Assembly: GCA_900472295.1 (NCBI GenBank)
Contig: UCIA01000015.1
Coordinates: 26,014-90,013, forward strand
DNA from: Hyphomicrobiales bacterium
GTDB taxonomy: Bacteria > Pseudomonadota > Alphaproteobacteria > Rhizobiales > Rhizobiaceae
Reading direction: 5' to 3'
Length of the DNA stretch: 64,000 nt
In this document: positions 52,095 to 60,761 of the stretch, in pieces
Numbering within the stretch: the first letter of the stretch is position 1
How the letters are laid out: each line of letters begins with the position of its first letter
Notes under the pieces: model-generated
Databases searched by the model: none
Told to the model about the DNA's origin: nothing
Seen by the model: only the letters and a program-made list of their open reading frames with translations
Program-made: the position numbers and the translations under genes

Positions 52095-53627
52095 GTGGAA
52101 ACCCCGGCCCTCCTCAAAATATCCGGTCTCAGCAAATCGTTCGGCCCTGTCCGTGCGTTGCGCGACGTTGGATTCGAGCTGCGCGCCGGCGAAATCCACG
52201 CCATCGCCGGCGAGAACGGCGCCGGCAAGTCGACGCTGATGAAGGTCATCGACGGCATCTTGCCGCCCGACAGCGGCGACATCCAGATCGATGGCCGCTC
52301 CGTCTCGATCCCCTCGCCGCTTGCGGCGCAGAAGCTCGGCATCGGCTTCGTCCACCAGGAGATCGCGCTCTGCCCCGATGTCTCGGTGGCCGAAAACATC
52401 TTCATGTCGATCACCAACGCCAGCAGGGCGCTGCTGATGAACTACCGCGACCTCGAGAAGCGCGCTGCCGCGATCCTGGCGCGGCTTGGCAATATCGATC
52501 CGACCGCAATGGTGCGCAGCCTGTCGATTTCCCAGCAGCAGCTGGTCGAGATCGCCAAGGCGCTGACGCTCGATTGCCGCATCCTCATCTTCGACGAACC
52601 GACGGCAGCGCTGACCGAACGCGAGGCGCAAAAGCTGTTCGAGATCATTCACCAGCTTGCTGGCGAAGGCATCGGCATCATCTACATCTCGCACCGCATG
52701 GCCGAGATCTTCGACAATTGCGACCGGGTCACCGTGCTGCGCGACGGCCAGTACATCACCACGCTCGACATATCGGCGACGACGCCCGAACAGGTGGTCG
52801 CGTCCATGGTCGGCCGCGTCATCGATAGCCTTTATCCCGAGAAACTGCGCGACGACGAGCGATCCGAAGACATCCTGCTCGAAGTCAGCGACCTCTGCGA
52901 AGCGACCACCTTCCGCGACATCAGCTTCCAACTGCGCAAGGGGGAAATCCTTGGCATTGGCGGCTTGATCGGCGCAGGCCGCAGCGAAATCGTCAAGGGC
53001 ATTTGCCGGCTGGAAGGTCAGGTGACCGGCGATGTCAGCCTGCACGGCAAGCCGCTGTCGCTGATCCATTATGGCGACAGCATCGCGGCCGGCATTGTCT
53101 ACCTCTCCGAGGATCGCAAGGGCGATGGGCTGTTCCTCGACATGTCGATCGCCGCCAACATCTCGGCGCTGGCGGTCGACCGGATCTCGACGCGCTTCGG
53201 CCTCATCAACGATCGGCGCGAGAAGCAGCAGGCGGAGACGATCGGCAAGCAGCTGTCCTTGAAATGCGGCCATGTCGGCCAGCCGGTTTCGACGCTGTCG
53301 GGCGGCAACCAGCAGAAGGTGGCGATCGCCAAGATGCTGTCGGTCGACCCCAAGGTGATCTTCCTCGACGAGCCGACGCGCGGCGTCGATGTCGGCGCCA
53401 AGGCGGAGATCCACCGCATCCTGCGCAGGCTGGCGCGCGACGGCGTCGGCGTCGTGGTCATATCGTCCGAGCTGCCGGAACTGATCGGCGTCTGCGACCG
53501 CGTGCTGGTCGTGCGCGAAGGCCGCATCACCGGCGAGGTCTCTGGGACAGAAATGACCGAAGAAAACATGATGGTCCTGGCGTCGCTTGCCGATGAGCAG
53601 CGGACAGATGAACGGAGCGCGGCATGA
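52095..53627 (+). CDS. CUT2-type sugar ABC transporter ATP-binding protein
   Basis: A 510-residue fused double ATPase (RbsA-like). Domain 1: GENGAGKSTLMK, signature region LSISQQQL, Walker B ILIFDEPTAAL. Domain 2: GGLIGAGRSEI, LSGGNQQKVAI and a full VIFLDEPTRGVDVG Walker B. The GTG at 52095 gives the usual family length and places the conserved LLKISGLSKSFG at residue 6; the frame is open from 51993. The stop overlaps the permease start (ATGA). Confidence 0.85.
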   Translation: METPALLKISGLSKSFGPVRALRDVGFELRAGEIHAIAGENGAGKSTLMKVIDGILPPDSGDIQIDGRSVSIPSPLAAQKLGIGFVHQEIALCPDVSVAENIFMSITNASRALLMNYRDLEKRAAAILARLGNIDPTAMVRSLSISQQQLVEIAKALTLDCRILIFDEPTAALTEREAQKLFEIIHQLAGEGIGIIYISHRMAEIFDNCDRVTVLRDGQYITTLDISATTPEQVVASMVGRVIDSLYPEKLRDDERSEDILLEVSDLCEATTFRDISFQLRKGEILGIGGLIGAGRSEIVKGICRLEGQVTGDVSLHGKPLSLIHYGDSIAAGIVYLSEDRKGDGLFLDMSIAANISALAVDRISTRFGLINDRREKQQAETIGKQLSLKCGHVGQPVSTLSGGNQQKVAIAKMLSVDPKVIFLDEPTRGVDVGAKAEIHRILRRLARDGVGVVVISSELPELIGVCDRVLVVREGRITGEVSGTEMTEENMMVLASLADEQRTDERSAA

Positions 53628-54631
53628 GCATCGTGGGGGAAAGCATGGACAGCGTGACGCAGCCGGCCCGCATAGGCCTTGGTGAAAGGCTCGGCGGCCT
53701 GATCAGGATGCGCGAGACCGGCCTGATCCTCATCATCGCCGTGCTGTTTATCATTATGTCGTTCGCCTCGCCCTACTTTCTGACCTGGGACAACATGCGG
53801 GCGATGGCGATGGCCTTCGCGGTCGAAGGCATCGTCGTCGTCGGCATGACGATCCTGCTGATCTCCGGCGGCATCGACCTCTCGGTCGGTTCGGTCACCG
53901 CGCTCGCCATGGTCATCGCCGGCCTGCTTTTCCTTGGCGGTGTTGACCCCTGGCTGGCATCGCTGGCAGCGATCGCGGCCTGCGCCGGCATCGGCGCCTT
54001 CATGGGCTTCTTCGTCACCAGAGTGGGGTTGCACCACTTTATCGTCTCGCTGGCGGTGATGGTGATCGCGCGCGGCCTGTGCCTGCTCGGCACCGGTGGC
54101 CGCCCGCTCGGGCTTTATACCTTGCCGCCCGAGTTCAAATTCATCGGCCAGGGCGCCATTTCCGGCATTCCCGTCGTCATCATCATCTTCATCGTCTTCG
54201 TTATCCTGTCCGACTTTATGCTGCGGCGCACGACGATGTTCCGCAAAGTCTTCTACACCGGCAGCAACGAGAAGGCGGCCGCCTATTCCGGCATCCGCAC
54301 CAAGAAGGTGGTGTTCCTGACGACGACGCTCTGCTCGACGCTGTGCGGCTTTGCCGGCGTCATCTACATGGCCCGCTTCGGCTCGGCCCAGCCCACCTTC
54401 GGCGCCGGCATGGAGCTGAACGTCATCGCCGCGGCCGTCATTGGCGGCGCCAGCCTGACCGGCGGCTCCGGCACCATTCTCGGCGCCATCCTCGGCACCA
54501 TCCTTTTGTCCGTCGTTTCAAGTTCGCTCGCTCTGCTCGACGTGTCGGTCTATTGGCAGGACATCATCCGCGGGTCCATTCTGCTGACGGCGGTCACCGC
54601 CGATTACTACTTCAACAAGCGGCGGGGCTGA
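53624..54631 (+). CDS. CUT2-type sugar ABC transporter permease
   Basis: A 335-residue RbsC-like permease with about ten membrane segments. The signature GMTILLISGGIDLSVGSVTALAMV, then VGLHHFIVSLAVMVIARG and ELNVIAAAVIGGASLTGGSGT, are all standard. A single permease gene is present, so the channel should be a homodimer, unlike the two-permease system at 7125-9046. Coupled to the ATPase gene by a 4-nt overlap. Confidence 0.9.
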   Translation: MSIVGESMDSVTQPARIGLGERLGGLIRMRETGLILIIAVLFIIMSFASPYFLTWDNMRAMAMAFAVEGIVVVGMTILLISGGIDLSVGSVTALAMVIAGLLFLGGVDPWLASLAAIAACAGIGAFMGFFVTRVGLHHFIVSLAVMVIARGLCLLGTGGRPLGLYTLPPEFKFIGQGAISGIPVVIIIFIVFVILSDFMLRRTTMFRKVFYTGSNEKAAAYSGIRTKKVVFLTTTLCSTLCGFAGVIYMARFGSAQPTFGAGMELNVIAAAVIGGASLTGGSGTILGAILGTILLSVVSSSLALLDVSVYWQDIIRGSILLTAVTADYYFNKRRG

Positions 54632-54632
54632 G

Positions 54633-55613
54633 ATGGCCGACGGTAGGGAAGATTTCGAGGCGATCCGGCAGATCCACACCGTCCTGGTGCTGCACTTCGT
54701 CGACGGCATGAAGCAGAACGACATTGCGGCAGCGCTCAATTTGTCGGCGTCCAAGGTCAATCGCCTGATTGCCCAGGGCCGCAAGCTCGGCATGCTGAGG
54801 ATCGCGGTCGAAAGCCCGTTCCAGCGGCTCGTGGACATAGAGAAGCAGCTCATCGAGGTGGCGCAACTCGCAGGCGCGATCGTGACGCCGACCGTGGCCG
54901 GTAGCCCCGACAGCACGCTGCAGCAGGTGGGACGCGCGGCGGCCAACCAGTTGCTCGAAACCTTGCGCGACGGCGATGTCATCGCCATCACCGGCGGCAA
55001 GGCGATCAGCGCTCTGGTCGAGAACCTGCAGCCGGAGCGCGCCTTCGATATCACCGTGGTGCCGCTGACCGGCGGCGTCCAAGGCAAGCACTATACCGAC
55101 GTCAACCATCTGGCGACACGGCTGGCCGAACGCCTCGGCGGCACCAGCATGCTCCTGCATGCGCCGCTGTTTGCCGAGAGCCGCGAGCAGCGCGATCTCT
55201 TGCTGGAGATGGCCTCGGTGCGCGCGATTTTCGATCTGGCGCGCAAGGCCGCGATCGCGCTGGTCGGCGTCGGCTCGATCCAGACGCCGGGCTCGAGCTA
55301 TTACGACCTCCATCCGGGCCTCGATCCCGACCGCGAGAAACTTGCCGCCAGCGGTGCGGTCGGCGAATTCCTGGCGCATCTGATCCGCGACGACGGCACG
55401 CTTGCCGACTATCCGCCCAACGACCGCCTGGTGGCACTGGCGCCTTCGGAACTTGGCCGCTGCCGGTCGGTGATGGGCGTCGCCAGCGGCGCCGAAAAAA
55501 TCTGGCCGATCCGCGCTGCGCTGCGCGGCAATTATTTGAAATCACTGGTGGTCGACGAAGAGACGGCCAACGCAGTCCTGAGCAATGCGGGGAGCATACG
55601 CAATGTCGCCTGA
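54633..55613 (+). CDS. SorC/DeoR-type transcriptional regulator
   Basis: A 326-residue regulator of the SorC family. The N-terminal helix-turn-helix reads GMKQNDIAAALNLSASKVNRLIAQGRKLGML. The large sugar-phosphate-binding domain has TPTVAGSPDSTLQQVGRAAA, DVIAITGGKAISAL, AIALVGVGSIQTPGSSYYD and RCRSVMGVASGAEKIWPIRAAL. SorC proteins respond to phosphorylated sugars. It begins 1 nt after the permease stop and overlaps the next gene by 11 nt, so it is co-transcribed and probably autoregulated at 50837-50902. Confidence 0.88.
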   Translation: MADGREDFEAIRQIHTVLVLHFVDGMKQNDIAAALNLSASKVNRLIAQGRKLGMLRIAVESPFQRLVDIEKQLIEVAQLAGAIVTPTVAGSPDSTLQQVGRAAANQLLETLRDGDVIAITGGKAISALVENLQPERAFDITVVPLTGGVQGKHYTDVNHLATRLAERLGGTSMLLHAPLFAESREQRDLLLEMASVRAIFDLARKAAIALVGVGSIQTPGSSYYDLHPGLDPDREKLAASGAVGEFLAHLIRDDGTLADYPPNDRLVALAPSELGRCRSVMGVASGAEKIWPIRAALRGNYLKSLVVDEETANAVLSNAGSIRNVA

Positions 55614-56598
55614 AATGTTGACGCGCACCATTGGCGCGTCTGGAATATCCGCCTCCGCGATCGGCCTGGGCACCTGGGCCATTGGCGGCTGGATGTGGGG
55701 CGGTACCGACGAGGCGCAGTCCATCGACACCATCCGCGCCTCGATCGACGAGGGCGTTTCGCTGATCGACACCGCGCCGGCCTACGGGCAGGGACTGTCG
55801 GAGGAAATCGTCGGCAAGGCGATCAAGGGCCGCCGCGACAAGGTCGTCCTCGCGACCAAGCTTGGCCTGGTCTGGCATACGAAGAAGGGCAACCATTTCT
55901 TCGACTATGACGGCGCGCCCGTGCATCGCTATCTCGGCGCGGACTCTGTCGTCTATGAAGTCGAGCAGAGCCTGCGCCGCCTCGGCACCGACCATATCGA
56001 TCACTACATCACCCACTGGCAGGATCCGACGACGCCGGTCACTGAAACCATGGAAGCGCTCGACCGCCTCAAGACCCAGGGCAAGATCCGCTCCATCGGC
56101 GCCAGCAATGTCAGCGTCGCCGATGTGAAGGCCTATCTCGCCGCCGGCCAGATCGACGCCGTCCAGCAGGAATACAGCATGGTGGTGCGTGAGATGGAGC
56201 GCGACCTGTTGCCTTTCTGCGCGGCAAACAACGTCTCGGTGCTCAGCTATTCCTCGCTGGCGCTCGGCCTGCTCTCGGGCAAAATCGGTCCGGACCGCGT
56301 CTTTACCGGCGACGACCAGCGCAAGGACAATCCGCGCTTCTCGCTGGCCAACCGCCGCAAGGTGGCGGCGCTGATGGAAGCGATCCGGCCGGTTGCCGAG
56401 GCGCACAGCGCCAGCGAGGCGCAGATCGTCATCGCCTGGACGCTGCAGCAGCCCGGCATCACCTTCTCGCTTTGCGGCGCGCGCAGCCCGCAGCAGGCCA
56501 GGGAAAACGCCCAGGCTGGCCGCATCAGATTGTCCGGTGAAGAGTTGAACCAGATCAGTGAGGCCGCCAGCCGCCATCTGACCAATCTCGACGCCTGA
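55603..56598 (+). CDS. Aldo/keto reductase
   Basis: A 331-residue AKR. The catalytic tetrad is complete: Asp 56 and Tyr 61 in DTAPAYGQG, Lys 86 in VVLATKLGL and His 138 in HYITHWQDP. The NADPH-binding C-terminal part (WTLQQPGITFSLCGARSPQQARENA) is also clear. It would interconvert an aldose or ketose with its alcohol, or reduce an aldehyde produced by the aldolase downstream. The ATG at 55603 has GGGGAG upstream; a downstream ATG at 55615 is possible. Confidence 0.88.
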   Translation: MSPEMLTRTIGASGISASAIGLGTWAIGGWMWGGTDEAQSIDTIRASIDEGVSLIDTAPAYGQGLSEEIVGKAIKGRRDKVVLATKLGLVWHTKKGNHFFDYDGAPVHRYLGADSVVYEVEQSLRRLGTDHIDHYITHWQDPTTPVTETMEALDRLKTQGKIRSIGASNVSVADVKAYLAAGQIDAVQQEYSMVVREMERDLLPFCAANNVSVLSYSSLALGLLSGKIGPDRVFTGDDQRKDNPRFSLANRRKVAALMEAIRPVAEAHSASEAQIVIAWTLQQPGITFSLCGARSPQQARENAQAGRIRLSGEELNQISEAASRHLTNLDA

Positions 56599-56674
56599 CG
56601 CCAGCCACACCCGAAACCAAGTTGAACTGCCGTCCACCGGACGGCGGAACGGCCCAACCTTGCCCGGCAAAGCC

Positions 56675-58483
56675 ATGCCTGACCAGAGAACCGTCATCCT
56701 CGACCAGATCCGCCATAACGGCGCGTTTGATGTCGTCGTCGTGGGCGGCGGCATCAACGGCATCGGCGTCTTTCGCGAACTGGCGCTGCAGGGCCTCAGG
56801 GTGCTGCTGGTCGAGCGCAATGATTTCTGCTCGGGCTGTAGCGCCGCACCCTCGCGCATGATCCATGGCGGCCTGCGCTATCTCGAAAACGGCGAATTCG
56901 GCCTGGTGCAGGAATCGCTGCGCGAACGCGACGCGCTGCTGGCCAACGCGCCGCATATGGTGCGGCCGCTGCCGACAACAATTCCGATACGCACCGTCTT
57001 CTCCGGGCTGATGAATGGTGCGGCAGGTTTTCTCGGGCTTTCGGAAACCCCATCCAGCCGCGGCGCGCTGGCAATCAAGGCCGGCCTGGCGCTCTATGAC
57101 TGGACGACGCGCAAGCGCCGGGTATTGCCGCGCCACAATTTCCGAGGCGCCAAGGCGACCTTCGCGCAATGGCCGGAGCTCGACCCGAAACTGCGCTTTT
57201 CCGCCACCTATTATGACGCCTGGATCAGCTATCCCGAACGGCTCGGCATCGAATTGCTGCTCGACACCGCACGCCTGGCGCCCGACAGCCTCGCGCTTAA
57301 CCGCGCCGAGATCGAGCGGGTGGGGTCGGCCTTCGAACTCACCGACACGGCGGGTGGAGAACGTTTTGCCGTGACCACCAGGACGATCGTCAACGCGACG
57401 GGTGCGTGGCTGGATTCGGCAATCGCCCGGCTCGACGCTTCCGAAAAGCACGCGGCGCCGCTGGTCGAGGGCACCAAGGGCTCGCACCTGATCCTCGACA
57501 ACGAGCCACTCTACCAGGCGCTCGGCGGCCACATGATTTTCTTCGAGAACGCCGACGGCCGCGTCTGCATCATGTTTCCCTATCTCGGCAAGGTGCTGGT
57601 CGGCTCCACGGATATCCGCGTCAGCGAGGCCGGGCGCGTGCGCTGCGAACCGGCGGAGGCCGACTACATATTGGCGGCGGCGCGGCTGGTGTTTCCGTCC
57701 ATTCCCGTCCATGCCTCGGATGTCGTCTTCACCTATAGCGGCATCCGGCCGCTGCCCAAGAGCGACCATGCCTTCACCGGCAGAATATCGCGTGGCCATT
57801 CCGTGCATCGCATTGCCGGCGACGTCCCGCAATTCTGCATGATCGGCGGCAAATGGACGACCTTCCGCGCCTTCGCCGAACAGGCGGCGGACGACGTGCT
57901 GGCCGAACTTGGCCGCGACCGAATTCGCGACACACTGACCTTGCCGATCGGCGGCGGCCTCGGCTTCCCAAAAAATCCGGCGTCGCTGGCGGCCGATCTC
58001 GCCGGTGAGTTCGCGATCAGCGGCGAACGCGCAACCTATCTCGTCGACCGCTACGGCAGCGGCGCACGCGACATTATCCTGTTCTGCCTCGAACATCCCG
58101 ACGATATCGGGCTCAACGACAGGACCGAAACCACGACAGCCGAGATCGTCTACCTCATCAGGCATGAGTTAGTGACCAGCCTGTCGGACCTTGTCCTGCG
58201 TCGCACCTCGCTTGCCATTGCCGGCGACATCTCGATGGTATCGATCGGACGCATCGCCGATGCTCTCGCCGCCGAGCGCGGCTGGAACCGCCGGCGTCGC
58301 GACGATGAGGTAAAAAGCCTCATTGCCGAACTCGACACCTATCACGGCGTCTCGCAAGAGATGCTCGACCAACGCACGATCTCAGGAGCAGAAGATGAAA
58401 GTCAGCGCCAAAGCCCGGATGAACCGGATGTTCACCAACGGCAATTGCCTCGACGTGGCGCTCGACCACGGCGTGTGCAATGA
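56675..58483 (+). CDS. GlpD-like FAD-dependent glycerol-3-phosphate dehydrogenase family protein
   Basis: A 602-residue flavoprotein. The N-terminal FAD fold DVVVVGGGINGIGVFRELAL and the GlpD signature PSRMIHGGLRYLENGEFGLV, then YSGIRPLPKS and the C-terminal helical domain, are present. Relatives oxidise polyol phosphates at the inner membrane and pass electrons to quinone; EryB (erythritol 4-phosphate) is one. In this operon it probably oxidises the kinase product to a ketose phosphate. The last ~28 residues run 89 nt into the aldolase gene in another frame and have a basic, unfamily-like sequence, so the original stop may have been lost. Confidence 0.87.
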   Translation: MPDQRTVILDQIRHNGAFDVVVVGGGINGIGVFRELALQGLRVLLVERNDFCSGCSAAPSRMIHGGLRYLENGEFGLVQESLRERDALLANAPHMVRPLPTTIPIRTVFSGLMNGAAGFLGLSETPSSRGALAIKAGLALYDWTTRKRRVLPRHNFRGAKATFAQWPELDPKLRFSATYYDAWISYPERLGIELLLDTARLAPDSLALNRAEIERVGSAFELTDTAGGERFAVTTRTIVNATGAWLDSAIARLDASEKHAAPLVEGTKGSHLILDNEPLYQALGGHMIFFENADGRVCIMFPYLGKVLVGSTDIRVSEAGRVRCEPAEADYILAAARLVFPSIPVHASDVVFTYSGIRPLPKSDHAFTGRISRGHSVHRIAGDVPQFCMIGGKWTTFRAFAEQAADDVLAELGRDRIRDTLTLPIGGGLGFPKNPASLAADLAGEFAISGERATYLVDRYGSGARDIILFCLEHPDDIGLNDRTETTTAEIVYLIRHELVTSLSDLVLRRTSLAIAGDISMVSIGRIADALAAERGWNRRRRDDEVKSLIAELDTYHGVSQEMLDQRTISGAEDESQRQSPDEPDVHQRQLPRRGARPRRVQ

Positions 58484-59237
58484 GCCGGGTTTCCTCGTCG
58501 GCCTGGAGGATATGCCCAGGGTCATAGACACGCTGATCGCGGCGGGACCCGACGCGCTGCAGCTGACCTATGGTCAGGCCGATCTGTTGCAATCGCGGCC
58601 CGACAAGGACAAGCCGGCGCTTGTCATGCGCATCGACATGGGCAACCCTTACAATGCCCAGCGCCACCGGGTGATGTGGTCAATGCTGCAGAACCATGAC
58701 GAGCCGATCATCGGCGCGCTGGAAATGGATGCGGCCTGCGTCGTCGTCAATCTGTTCATGCTGCCGGACGAGCCGGAGCTGTTTCGCCAATGCGTCGAAA
58801 ACATCAGCAAGGTCCGCGCTGCCTGCCACCGCTACGGCATGCCCTTGATGATCGAGCCCCTGGTGATGCTGCCCAACGATATCAGGGGCGGCTACCAGGT
58901 CGACGGCGATGCCGAAAAGATCGTTACGCTGGTGCGGCTCGCCGCCGAAATGGGCGCCGACATCATCAAGGCCGACCCGACCGACAGGCCAGAGGATTTC
59001 CACCGCGTCGTCGAGGCGGCGCGCGTGCCGGTGCTGGTGCGCGGCGGCGGCAAGGACGACCTCAAGACGGTGTTGGCGAAATCCTCGGCGCTGCTCAGGC
59101 AAGGCGCCAGGGGGCTGGTCTATGGCCGCAACATCTATCAGCATGCCAACCCGAAAGCGGTGGTCAACGCGCTGATGGCGATGATCCACCAGGACGCCGG
59201 CGGCGAAGAGGCCTGGGATATCTACAACAATGGCTGA
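58395..59237 (+). CDS. DhnA/LsrF-type class I aldolase
   Basis: A 280-residue TIM-barrel aldolase. NCLDVALDHGVCNEPGF is the family start, MPLMIEPLVMLP follows, and the Schiff-base Lys is 192 in MGADIIKADPTD. Then come VLVRGGGKDD and GARGLVYGRNIYQHANP (phosphate-binding). This family includes class I fructose-bisphosphate aldolase and LsrF. Here it would cleave a ketose phosphate, giving DHAP or a related triose. The ATG at 58395 has AGGAG 8 nt upstream. Its first 89 nt overlap the dehydrogenase; its last 8 overlap the kinase. Confidence 0.87.
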   Translation: MKVSAKARMNRMFTNGNCLDVALDHGVCNEPGFLVGLEDMPRVIDTLIAAGPDALQLTYGQADLLQSRPDKDKPALVMRIDMGNPYNAQRHRVMWSMLQNHDEPIIGALEMDAACVVVNLFMLPDEPELFRQCVENISKVRAACHRYGMPLMIEPLVMLPNDIRGGYQVDGDAEKIVTLVRLAAEMGADIIKADPTDRPEDFHRVVEAARVPVLVRGGGKDDLKTVLAKSSALLRQGARGLVYGRNIYQHANPKAVVNALMAMIHQDAGGEEAWDIYNNG

Positions 59238-60744
59238 TCAAGCCGCCTATCTGCTCGGCCTCGACGCCGGCAACACCATCATCAAGGCGGTGCTGTTCGA
59301 CCGAACCGGACGGCAGCTCGCCATGCATGCCGTCGCCGGCCGCTCGCACACGCCGCAACCCGGCTATGTCGAGCGCGACCTCGGCGGTATGTGGGCCGAT
59401 GCCCGCGACGCCATCCGCGCCTGCATCGCGCAGGCCGGCATCGATGCGCGCGAAATCGCCGCCATCGGCTGCGCCGGCCATGGCAACGGCCTTTATCTGG
59501 TCGACCATGCCGGCGCGCCACTGATTGGCATCCAGTCGCTCGACACTCGCGCCGCCGGCATGGCGGCGACGCTGGCGTCGCGCAACGCCGCAGCGCTGCA
59601 CGCCATCTGTCTGCAAAAGCCATGGCCGGCGCAGACGCCGACACTGTTGGCCTGGGTCAAGCAGAATGCGCCCGACCTCTACGCCGCGACCGGCACGGCG
59701 ATGCTGTGCAAGGATTTCATCACCTACCGTCTCACCGGCGAGCGGGTCAGCGACGTCTCCGACATGTCCGGATGCGGCCTCGTCCGCATGCCCGAAGGCA
59801 TCTACGACGCCGAGCTTCTCGCCCTCTACGGCATCGAGGACGCGCAGTCCAAACTGCCGCGTCTGCTCGACAGCGCCGACATCGCCGGCACGGTTACCGC
59901 GCAGGCGGCAAGCGAAACCGGGCTGGCCGAAGGCACGCCGGTCATCGCCGGCTATTTCGACGTTGTCGCCAGCGCCATGGGCGCCGGCGTCGTGCGTTCA
60001 GGCGAAGCCTCCATCATCGCCGGCACCTGGTCGGTCAATCAGGTCTTCTCCACCGCGCCGGTTGTCGACCCCAATGTCTTCATGGTGGCGCGTTTCGGTC
60101 CGGGCCGCTTTGTCAACATCGAATCCAGCGCGACATCGGCCGCCAATCTCGAATGGTATGTGCGCGAATTCGTCGAACGCGGCGCTCATCATGACGATCC
60201 GTTCGCCCATTGCAACGCAGCCATCGGCACGGTGACGCCCGCCTGGGACGATCCGATGTTCCACCCGTTTCTCTACGGGTCCGGGCAAGGCGCGGAGTTC
60301 CGCGCCGGCTTCTACGGCCTTGCCGGCTGGCACAAGGAAGGCCATTTGCTGCGTGCGCTGTTCGAAGGCGTCATGTTCGAGCACCGGCGCCACATCGATG
60401 TCTTGAAAAATGCCGGTGTCAGCTTCGACAAGGCGGTGCTGTCGGGCGGCGGTTCGCGCAGCGAGCACTGGCCGCAAATCTTCGCCGACGGGCTCGGCGT
60501 GCCGATCACCGTTCCCGAGGCACGCGAAACCGGCGCGCTTGGCGCCGCAATCGGCGCCGGCGTCGCCGCCGGTCTGTTCGCCGACTATGAGGCCGGCGTC
60601 GACGCCATGACCCGGCCAAGCGCCGCCTACCGTCCGGACCCGTCCAGGGAAGAGCACTACAACAGGCGTTATCGCGCCTATTGCGGCCTCGCCGATACGC
60701 TGCGATCGTTCTGGGCCGAACAGGCCGCAGGACCGCCCAAGTGA
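59230..60744 (+). CDS. FGGY-family carbohydrate kinase, LyxK-like
   Basis: A 504-residue sugar kinase. YLLGLDAGNTIIKAVLFD is the first phosphate loop, GCAGHGNGLYLVD the sugar-contact strand, CKDFITYRLTG and PVIAGYFDVVASAMGAG the catalytic Asp region, and AVLSGGGSRSEHWPQIFADGLGVP the FGGY C-terminal signature. The GTWSVNQVF and ESSATSAANLEWY segments resemble L-xylulose/3-keto-L-gulonate kinase LyxK more than erythritol or xylulose kinases. It should phosphorylate the imported substrate or its oxidised form with ATP. Confidence 0.87.
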   Translation: MADQAAYLLGLDAGNTIIKAVLFDRTGRQLAMHAVAGRSHTPQPGYVERDLGGMWADARDAIRACIAQAGIDAREIAAIGCAGHGNGLYLVDHAGAPLIGIQSLDTRAAGMAATLASRNAAALHAICLQKPWPAQTPTLLAWVKQNAPDLYAATGTAMLCKDFITYRLTGERVSDVSDMSGCGLVRMPEGIYDAELLALYGIEDAQSKLPRLLDSADIAGTVTAQAASETGLAEGTPVIAGYFDVVASAMGAGVVRSGEASIIAGTWSVNQVFSTAPVVDPNVFMVARFGPGRFVNIESSATSAANLEWYVREFVERGAHHDDPFAHCNAAIGTVTPAWDDPMFHPFLYGSGQGAEFRAGFYGLAGWHKEGHLLRALFEGVMFEHRRHIDVLKNAGVSFDKAVLSGGGSRSEHWPQIFADGLGVPITVPEARETGALGAAIGAGVAAGLFADYEAGVDAMTRPSAAYRPDPSREEHYNRRYRAYCGLADTLRSFWAEQAAGPPK

Positions 60745-60761
60745 CCAGGTAGAACACCGCA

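Noticed and set aside
55102..56859. A 585-codon open frame on the minus strand opposite the SorC and aldo/keto reductase genes
   Set aside because: It is antisense to two clearly recognisable genes, has Arg/Gly/Asp-rich composition without any domain, and arises from high GC content at third positions.
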